21,767 nucleotides of DNA from Oscillospiraceae bacterium (GTDB taxonomy: Bacteria > Bacillota > Clostridia > Oscillospirales > UBA929). A model generated the notes under the pieces. That model saw only the letters and a list, made by a program, of their open reading frames with translations, made no database searches and had not been told where the DNA came from. A program made the translations under genes and the position numbers. Positions 7,035 to 12,900 of the stretch are shown piece after piece (positions within the stretch are counted from its first letter, which is position 1; each line of letters starts with the position of its first letter). The stretch lies in the NCBI GenBank assembly GCA_031271325.1, contig JAISVY010000186.1:1-21767 (forward strand), read 5' to 3'.

Positions 7035-7270
7035 GTTTTTTCGCACACCAAATCCGCCATATCCCCGACGCTTTGCAGAGAGAGGATCTCGTCCATGGTA
7101 AAGCGTACCCGAAAACGTTTCTCCACCGTCACGATCAGGTTGACATGCTCCAAAGAGTCCCACCCGTCGATGTCGGCGGCGGTCGTGGCGTCGGTAAGCG
7201 TGATCGAGCCGTCGTCAAACAGTTCGCGGAAAAGTTCCTGCAGCGCCGCCATCACTTCAGATCTGCTCAT
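7031..7270 (-). CDS. Acyl carrier protein
   Basis: This 79-residue acidic protein has the carrier-protein fold. The phosphopantetheine attachment motif is DGWDSLEHVNLI with Ser39, followed by the helix-III pattern FTMDEILSLQSVGDMADLV typical of ACPs. The start at 7270 is set by the ATGA overlap with the FkbH stop codon and by the usual ACP N-terminus; the longer open frame upstream lies inside the FkbH gene. It overlaps the VOC gene by four bases downstream. Sitting directly between an FkbH enzyme and an MBOAT module, it most likely carries the acyl group loaded by FkbH and presents it at the membrane, as DltC does for D-alanine. No holo-ACP synthase is in the window. Confidence 0.92.
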   Translation of the reverse strand: MSRSEVMAALQELFRELFDDGSITLTDATTAADIDGWDSLEHVNLIVTVEKRFRVRFTMDEILSLQSVGDMADLVCEKT

Positions 7271-8958
7271 CCGCCCACCCCCATGAATGTCTCCGGAATC
7301 ATAATGTCGTTGATCGCCGCCGTCCAAACCCCGCCGTCCCCGCCGGAAAAACCCAGATCGCGGTACAGTGTCTCTACCGGCTGGTTCTTCCCTGTTGGAA
7401 GATACACGCCGCGTACCGTCTTCACGCCCCGCTCTCTCAGAAGCTCCAGCAGGCGGCGCAGCGCGGCATATTCCAAGCCGCGCTTGAAGACACGGCAGCT
7501 CATCACCCAGACATCAATTTCGGCGGTTTCGCCTTGCAGAGACGCGATCAGCACGGTTACCAAGCCGTGGTCGCCGAAACGGTCGGCTAACCGCCCGCAG
7601 AGGGCTACGGTGCCGGGGTCGTCCGGCAGCGCCGCGATCTCTGATTCCGGGCAACGGCGAGCCGTCAGGTTAAACTGGTTTGTTTTGTTGATCAGCTGTG
7701 TTACCCGCGCGGCGTTCCCCGCGCTTACCGGCTCGAACGACGCCGTCATGCGGAGCGAACGCAGGTACTCGCTGTAATCGGAGAAAGAACGCTCTTCCTT
7801 TTTGCGCTCTTGCTCTGCCTGATACGCCGCAACACGCGCCCGGTCGTCTTCGGTCAGGGCGGTAATTTCAAAATACCCCGCCGCGTCGAGGGTGCGTATC
7901 ATCGTTTCGGGTGAAGTGATTTCCGGTACGGCGGTATCGGGAAGGGATTGACGGACAAGCTCCCGTTCGGCGGGATTGTCGTCCACAAACACGATGCTGT
8001 CCGCGCCGATGTTCAAATCACGCGCGACGGCGCGGAGACTTTTGTCTTTGCCGTCCCAGTTCGCGTAAAAACAGACAATGTCTTCTCTTTTCAGGTAGGC
8101 TCTTGAAAGACCCGCCAACGCGGCGTCTTCGCTGTTTTTGGAAACAATGTTCAACGGAATGCCAAGGGCGGAAACCTGCTTGAGATATTTCTGAAAATCG
8201 AGAAATGCCATGCCGTTCGGGGTGTCCGCCGTCTGTTCCAGCGCATCCGCGCCGTCGTCGCCCACAATGCCGCCCCAAAGGGTGTTGTCCAGATCCAGCG
8301 CCAGCGCCTTTTTGTTTTTGCCGAGCAGCGACTTGACGATGTTCGCGAGATTGCGGCAGAGCAGTACCAGCGCCTCAAGGCTCATCGCGTATTTCGCCGT
8401 ATACCACAGGGCGTCGTCAAACCACCGCTCCAAACCGAACCACGCCGAGAGCCAGTGGATGTCGTTGACATAAAACCGGCTGTGCGACGCGGCATGGAGC
8501 ACGATGCTGCGGTTTAACTCCTCCACCCGGGACAGAAGACCGTGCGACGCGTCCCGGTTTCCCATTACGCGGAACGGCGGCATTTCAAAGTTGTTCTGGA
8601 CAATCGCGCATCCGAGCGCCGCCCACGCCGTTTCGAGCTTTGAAAACATCTCATCCGGGTCGCCGAGATTGCGGAAGCTCGTGTGGATGTATACGATGTC
8701 CGGCTGAAACCCGGTCAGGGCGGCGTCGCCGAACGCGGCTTCCTCGTACCAGCGGTCATACTGCCCTGCGAAGAAGACAGGCTCGACCCCGTGCGCCAGC
8801 AGGTACAGCCGCAGGATATTTTCAAGCTCACCAACCGTAGAGCTGCTCAGCAGCGCGATCCGTACCGGGGTAAAAACGCCGCCCGCCGAGAGTTCACGCA
8901 GCAGCGCCCGCTTCTTTCGCAGCACCTCGCCCGGCGGCATCGTAAGGATGTCGGGCAT
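7267..8958 (-). CDS. FkbH-like HAD-IIIC enzyme (acyl loading onto ACP)
   Basis: The 563-residue protein has the three-part FkbH layout: an N-terminal domain (about 30-205, starting RIALLSSSTVGELENILRLYL), a HAD phosphatase domain and a GNAT-like C-terminal domain. HAD motifs are ALDLDNTLWGG (Asp222 and Asp224), NIVSKN (270-275) and IVFVDDNPAERE (Asp326/327). The C-terminal part has INKTNQFNLTARR (423-435), FGDHGLVTVLI (461-471) and WVMSCRVFKRGLE (484-496), all FkbH hallmarks. Characterised relatives take 1,3-bisphosphoglycerate, move the glyceryl group to an ACP and remove the phosphate; the substrate here is inferred. The ATG at 8958 lies only four bases past the trpB2 stop and has no clear ribosome binding site, so translation is probably coupled to trpB2. 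It overlaps the ACP gene by four bases. Confidence 0.93.
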   Translation of the reverse strand: MPDILTMPPGEVLRKKRALLRELSAGGVFTPVRIALLSSSTVGELENILRLYLLAHGVEPVFFAGQYDRWYEEAAFGDAALTGFQPDIVYIHTSFRNLGDPDEMFSKLETAWAALGCAIVQNNFEMPPFRVMGNRDASHGLLSRVEELNRSIVLHAASHSRFYVNDIHWLSAWFGLERWFDDALWYTAKYAMSLEALVLLCRNLANIVKSLLGKNKKALALDLDNTLWGGIVGDDGADALEQTADTPNGMAFLDFQKYLKQVSALGIPLNIVSKNSEDAALAGLSRAYLKREDIVCFYANWDGKDKSLRAVARDLNIGADSIVFVDDNPAERELVRQSLPDTAVPEITSPETMIRTLDAAGYFEITALTEDDRARVAAYQAEQERKKEERSFSDYSEYLRSLRMTASFEPVSAGNAARVTQLINKTNQFNLTARRCPESEIAALPDDPGTVALCGRLADRFGDHGLVTVLIASLQGETAEIDVWVMSCRVFKRGLEYAALRRLLELLRERGVKTVRGVYLPTGKNQPVETLYRDLGFSGGDGGVWTAAINDIMIPETFMGVGG

Positions 8959-8962
8959 ATTT

Positions 8963-10327
8963 TTAGATTTGCGGAAGTGTGGCGAATGATTTTTCCAAGT
9001 CTTCGTCGGAAGGGCGGTAGTCGCTCATCGAGTTGTCGAGGTAGGAGCTATACGCCGTCATATCGAAGTAACCCGTACCCGAAAGACCGAACAGGATGGT
9101 CTTCGCCTCGCCGCTCTCGCGGCAGAGCAGCGCCTCGTCGATCGCCGCGCGGATGGCGTGTGAGGATTCGGGGGCAGGCAGGATTGACTCATATTTGCAG
9201 AAGAGCTGCGCCGCTTCAAACACCGGGCGCTGACCGACCGAACGCGCCTCCATATGACCTTGGTTGTAGAGCTTGCTGAGGATAGGGCTCATCCCGTGGA
9301 AACGCAGACCGCCCGCGTGGTTCGGGTGCGGGATGTAGCCGCTGCCGAGCGTATACATTGGAATCAGAGGCGTGGTCATACCGGTATCGGCGAAGTCATA
9401 GGCGTAGCGCCCCCGCGTCAGGCTGGGGCAGGACATCGGCTCGACCGCGACGATCCGCGGATTCGCCTTGCCGGTCAGTTTGTCCCGCATATAGGGGCCG
9501 ATCAGACCTCCGAGGTTGGAACCGCCTCCGGCGCACCCGATCACGATATCGGGGTATTCGCCGAGGATTTCCATCGCGGCGCGGGCTTCCAGACCGATCA
9601 TCGACTGGTGCAGCAGCACGTAGTTCAAGACCGAACCCAACACGTAGCGGCAATTTTCGGTTTTCGCGGCGCGTTCCAGCGCCTCCGAAATGGCGCAGCC
9701 GAGCGAACCGCCGGTTTCGGGGTTCTCGTCAAGGATTTTTTTGCCGATCTCGGTGGTGCCGGACGGGGAGGGAATGACCTCCGCGCCGTAGGTGCGCATG
9801 ACCGACATACGGTAGGGCTTCTGCTGGCTGGACACCTTGACCATGTAGACATAGAGGTCAAGCCCGAAATAGGCGCACGCCATCGAGAGGGCGGTGCCCC
9901 ACTGCCCCGCGCCGGTCTCGGTGGTCAGCGCGGACAGACCCTGCTCCTTCGCGTAATACACCTGCGCGACGGCGGAGTTCAGCTTGTGGCTGCCGGAGGT
10001 GTTGTTGCCTTCAAATTTGTAGTAGATCTTCGCGGGGGTATCGAGCGCCTTCTCCAGATGATAGGCGCGGCAGAGCGGTGAGGGACGGAAGGTTTTGTAA
10101 TAGTCCATCACGCCGCCCGGGATGCTGATATAACGGTTTGTTTCATCCAGCTCCTGTTCGGCCAGCGTTCCGACAAACATGCCTTTCAGAGCCTCGGCGG
10201 GCAGTGCCTCGCCTGTGCCGGGGTGAAGCATAGGTCCGGGCTGTTCGGGCATATCGGCGCGCAGGTTATACCATGCGTCGGGCAGCTTGTCCTCAGGCAA
10301 ATAGAGTTTATACGGCACGTTTTTCAT
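8963..10327 (-). CDS. trpB: Tryptophan synthase beta chain, TrpB2 type
   Basis: This 454-residue PLP enzyme is longer than the usual 390-400-residue TrpB1 and has the N-terminal YNLRADMPE...PLHPGT-like region of the TrpB2 branch. The PLP lysine is Lys115 in NNTSGSHKLNSA, the substrate motif is TETGAGQWGTALS (136-148), and the phosphate cup is CAGGGSNLGG (265-274). TrpB2 proteins condense indole with serine and often occur without TrpA; no trpA is visible here. The start has AGAGAGG about 11 bases upstream, and a perfect sigma-A promoter lies at 10366-10394 with a leader of only about 32 bases, which rules out a T-box or leader-peptide attenuator. The FkbH gene follows after four bases, so the acylation cassette is probably expressed from this promoter. 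Confidence 0.95.
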   Translation of the reverse strand: MKNVPYKLYLPEDKLPDAWYNLRADMPEQPGPMLHPGTGEALPAEALKGMFVGTLAEQELDETNRYISIPGGVMDYYKTFRPSPLCRAYHLEKALDTPAKIYYKFEGNNTSGSHKLNSAVAQVYYAKEQGLSALTTETGAGQWGTALSMACAYFGLDLYVYMVKVSSQQKPYRMSVMRTYGAEVIPSPSGTTEIGKKILDENPETGGSLGCAISEALERAAKTENCRYVLGSVLNYVLLHQSMIGLEARAAMEILGEYPDIVIGCAGGGSNLGGLIGPYMRDKLTGKANPRIVAVEPMSCPSLTRGRYAYDFADTGMTTPLIPMYTLGSGYIPHPNHAGGLRFHGMSPILSKLYNQGHMEARSVGQRPVFEAAQLFCKYESILPAPESSHAIRAAIDEALLCRESGEAKTILFGLSGTGYFDMTAYSSYLDNSMSDYRPSDEDLEKSFATLPQI

Positions 10328-10365
10328 ATGTGTTTACCTCTCTCTTGGCTATTTTCAGCACGCCC

Positions 10366-10394
10366 ATTATATCCCGAATGACTCCCGGTGTCAA
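10366..10394 (-). promoter_or_regulatory. Perfect-consensus sigma-A promoter of trpB2 and the downstream cassette
   Basis: On the minus strand TTGACA (10389-10394), exactly 17 bases, then TATAAT (10366-10371). Both hexamers match consensus fully. The expected start near 10359 gives a leader of about 32 bases. Confidence 0.88.
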
Positions 10395-10434
10395 ATATAA
10401 TTCTGCCGTTTACCCACACAAAGTTTACAAAAAC

Positions 10435-10462
10435 TTACTTCCCTTTTTTATGGACTTATGAT
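10435..10462 (+). promoter_or_regulatory. Weak candidate promoter for the aminotransferase-trpS operon
   Basis: TTACTT (10435-10440), 16 bases, then TATGAT (10457-10462). The -10 is good and the -35 poor. It lies in the divergent gap with trpB2, where some plus-strand promoter is expected. Confidence 0.35.
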
Positions 10463-10487
10463 AAACTACAGGGAAGAACATGAATTT

Positions 10488-10492
10488 GGAGG
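10488..10492 (+). promoter_or_regulatory. Ribosome binding site fixing the aminotransferase start
   Basis: GGAGG stands 7 bases before the GTG at 10500. The more upstream in-frame ATG at 10458 overlaps the candidate -10 box and has no comparable site, so the GTG is preferred. Confidence 0.7.
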
Positions 10493-10499
10493 ACGTTCC

Positions 10500-11666
10500 G
10501 TGGAATTCGCAAACCGCATTGCGGCGCTGAAACCTTCGGCGATCCGTGAAATCCTTAAAGCTCCGAGCGACCCGGAAACGGTGACGCTCGCGGCGGGCAA
10601 CCCCTCGCCGGAGGCGTTCCCGGCCGCCGAAATGGCGGCGCTGGCCGCTGAAATTTTTCAAAACGACGCGCCGGATGCGTTGCAATACGGCATTTCCGAG
10701 GGCTATGCCCCGCTACGCGAACGTACGCGGGAGCGCGCGCTGCGCATGCACGGAATCGGGCGGGAGAGCGACGACCTGATCATCACCAGCGGCGGGCAGC
10801 AGGTGGTGGAGCTGACCGCCAAAACCCTGCTCAACGAGGGCGACACGGTGATCTGCGAGAACCCCAGCTTCATCGGCGCGCTGAACGCCCTGCGCTCCTA
10901 CGGTGTGAAACTGGTCGGCGTGCCGTGCCGCGGCGCGGGCATGGACATAGCCGCGTTGGAACAGGCGCTGCGGGAGCATCCCGAAGCCAAGATGATCTAC
11001 ACCATCCCGACCTTCCAAAACCCCGCCGGGGAGGTCATGCCCCTCCCCGCCCGGAAGCGCCTGCTGGAACTGGCGGCGGCGCACGGCGCCGCGGTGCTGG
11101 AGGACGACCCCTACCGCGAACTGCGGTACGGCGGCGAACACGTGCCGCCGATCAAATCAATGGACGAAGAAGGGCGGGTCGTTTACGCGGGCAGCTTCTC
11201 CAAAATCGTCGCGCCCGGCATCCGTCTGGGGTTCGCGCTGGCGCCCGCGCCGCTGATCGCCAAGATGACGGCGGCGAAACAGGTCAGCGACGTGCACTCC
11301 AACTTATTTTTCCAGATTCTTGTGGAACGCTATATGGCGCGGTATGATCTTGACGCGCACATCGCTCGCTGCCGCGCGCTGTATAAGACGCGCCGGGACG
11401 CGATGGACGGCGCGCTTCGGCGGCATATGCCGGGCGCAAAATGGGTCGTGCCGGAGGGCGGGCTTTTTCTCTGGGTTAAATTGCCGGGCGGCAGGGACGG
11501 CACGGAGTTTTGCCGCCGCGCGAAAGAGAAGAAGGTGATGGCGGTGCCCGGAAGCGCGTTCCTGACCGAAGAGGGCGGCTTCTCCGACGCGATACGCCTG
11601 AACTTCTCGCTCCCCACCCCCGAACAGATTGAGATTGGTGTAGAAAGGTTAGGACAAACGTTATGA
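10500..11666 (+). CDS. PLP-dependent class I/II aminotransferase (2-aminoadipate/aromatic type)
   Basis: This 388-residue fold-type I aminotransferase resembles the LysN/2-aminoadipate and MocR-domain family but has no DNA-binding domain. Motifs include LAAGNPSPEAFP (30-41), QYGISEGYAPLRE (62-74), ITSGGQQVVEL (95-105), IPTFQNPAGEVM (169-180, with the PLP-contacting Asn174), EDDPYRELRY (201-210) and the PLP lysine Lys235 in GSFSKIVAPGIRLGF. The start is the GTG at 10500, with GGAGG 7 bases upstream. It is divergent from trpB2 and overlaps trpS by four bases (ATGA), so a role in aromatic amino acid metabolism, such as interconverting tryptophan or phenylalanine and the oxo acid, is suggested by context only. 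The family is promiscuous, so the substrate cannot be called from sequence. Confidence 0.9.
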   Translation: MEFANRIAALKPSAIREILKAPSDPETVTLAAGNPSPEAFPAAEMAALAAEIFQNDAPDALQYGISEGYAPLRERTRERALRMHGIGRESDDLIITSGGQQVVELTAKTLLNEGDTVICENPSFIGALNALRSYGVKLVGVPCRGAGMDIAALEQALREHPEAKMIYTIPTFQNPAGEVMPLPARKRLLELAAAHGAAVLEDDPYRELRYGGEHVPPIKSMDEEGRVVYAGSFSKIVAPGIRLGFALAPAPLIAKMTAAKQVSDVHSNLFFQILVERYMARYDLDAHIARCRALYKTRRDAMDGALRRHMPGAKWVVPEGGLFLWVKLPGGRDGTEFCRRAKEKKVMAVPGSAFLTEEGGFSDAIRLNFSLPTPEQIEIGVERLGQTL

Positions 11667-12655
11667 AGACAGCGTTCTCCGGCATTCAACCGACGGCGAT
11701 TCCCACAATTGGGAACTACCTAGGCGCGCTAAGCAATTGGGTGGCGCTGAGCAAAACGCAGCGGTGCGTATACAGCGTTGTGGATATGCACGCGATCACG
11801 GTGCGGCAGGACCCGGAAGCGCTGCGCCGCCGCGTCCGCGAAGTCTACGCGCTGATCCTTGCCTGCGAGCCGGACCCGGAAAACACCGTGCTGTATGTGC
11901 AGAGCCATGTTCCGGCGCACGCCGAGCTGTGCTGGATTTTGTCCAACTACTCGATGTTCGGCGAGCTGAGCCGGATGACGCAGTTCAAAGACAAGAGCGC
12001 GAAACACGCCGATAACATCAACGCCGGTCTGTTCACCTACCCCGTGCTTCAGGCAGCCGACATCCTGCTCTATGACGCGCACGTCGTGCCGATCGGCGAA
12101 GATCAAAAGCAGCATTTGGAGCTGGCGCGCGACATCGCTCTGCGCTTCAACGGCATCTACGGCGACGTGCTGGTGGTGCCGGAGCCGATGATCCCCAAAA
12201 CCGGGGCGCGGATTATGAGCCTGCTCGACCCCTCGCACAAAATGGACAAATCCGACCCCAATCCGGGCGGGTACATCTCCATGCTGGACGAACGGGACGC
12301 GATCATCCAGAAGTGCAAACGCGCCGTCACCGATTCCGGCTCCGAGGTGCGCTACGACCCGGCGGAAAAACCCGGCGTGAGCAACCTGATGACAATCTAC
12401 GGCATCTGCGCCGGCAAATCGGCGGACGAGGTCGAGAGGGAGTTCGCGGGGCAGGGCTACGGCGCGTTCAAGACAGCCGTCGGCGAGGCCGCCGACGCGT
12501 TGCTGGGTCCGATTCGCCGCCGGGCGCAGACGCTGATTCAAACCCCCGCGCATCTGGACAGGCTGATGGCGAGAGAGGCCGAACGCGCGGCCGCGATCGC
12601 CGAGCCGGTCCTCCGCCGCGTACGCGACGCGGTGGGTCTGCTCCCCCGCAAATAA
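11663..12655 (+). CDS. trpS: Tryptophanyl-tRNA synthetase
   Basis: The 330-residue class Ic aminoacyl-tRNA synthetase has the usual length for bacterial TrpRS. The HIGH-type signature is TIGNYLGAL (15-23), preceded by FSGIQPTAIPT; the KMSKS loop is KMDKSD (193-198). GEDQKQHLELARDIALRFN (145-163) and FTYPVLQAADILLYDAHVVPIG (124-145) are further TrpRS marks around the tryptophan pocket. The enzyme charges tRNA-Trp in the cytoplasm. The ATG at 11663 overlaps the aminotransferase stop as ATGA, with AAAGGTTAGGA upstream, so the two are co-translated. With trpB2 facing away across the shared promoter region, this forms a small tryptophan island. No T-box leader is visible, unlike many Firmicutes trpS genes. 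Confidence 0.97.
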   Translation: MKTAFSGIQPTAIPTIGNYLGALSNWVALSKTQRCVYSVVDMHAITVRQDPEALRRRVREVYALILACEPDPENTVLYVQSHVPAHAELCWILSNYSMFGELSRMTQFKDKSAKHADNINAGLFTYPVLQAADILLYDAHVVPIGEDQKQHLELARDIALRFNGIYGDVLVVPEPMIPKTGARIMSLLDPSHKMDKSDPNPGGYISMLDERDAIIQKCKRAVTDSGSEVRYDPAEKPGVSNLMTIYGICAGKSADEVEREFAGQGYGAFKTAVGEAADALLGPIRRRAQTLIQTPAHLDRLMAREAERAAAIAEPVLRRVRDAVGLLPRK

Positions 12656-12737
12656 AACCCCGCAATCCAGCCGTTGCGAAGGAAAATTCGCTCCGCCGCC
12701 GCGGCTTCCACATTCTAACCGAGAAAAACAGCAGGAT

Positions 12738-12859
12738 CACTCTAAAACCTCCCGCATGAACAGATAACAGTTCAGAGCAAGAGAAACAGCCTAACCGGCT
12801 GACTGTTATCCGTACACGCAACCTGTTCATTGCCCGGCGGCGAACACAGGTTTTTAGAG
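12738..12859 (+). repeat. CTCTAAAA-ended repeat element, copy C, with nested hairpins before the tagO gene
   Basis: Starts CACTCTAAAACCTCC and ends GAACACAGGTTTTTAGAG. Inside are nested inverted repeats: ATGAACAG (12756-12763) with CTGTTCAT (12823-12830); GATAACAGT (12763-12771) with ACTGTTATC (12802-12810); and AGCC/GGCT around the centre. It lies 42 bases before the TagO start in the 245-base gap after trpS; the rest of that gap holds nothing I recognise. Confidence 0.6.
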
Positions 12860-12900
12860 CTTCACAACCGTTTTTCAAGGAACTCAAAAGAGGCGTTCAT

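Noticed and set aside
4105..8958. Polyketide methoxymalonyl-ACP pathway, suggested by FkbH and ACP
   Set aside because: No ketosynthase, acyltransferase, dehydrogenase pair or O-methyltransferase is present, and the genes lead straight into an MBOAT/SGNH pair.
9254..10081. 275-codon plus-strand open frame opposite trpB2
   Set aside because: Antisense to a clearly conserved enzyme; the translation has no recognisable motif or plausible start site.
10328..10499. T-box or trp leader attenuator between trpB2 and the aminotransferase
   Set aside because: The trpB2 leader is only about 32 bases, and I see no T-box sequence, Trp-rich leader peptide or terminator/antiterminator pair on either strand.
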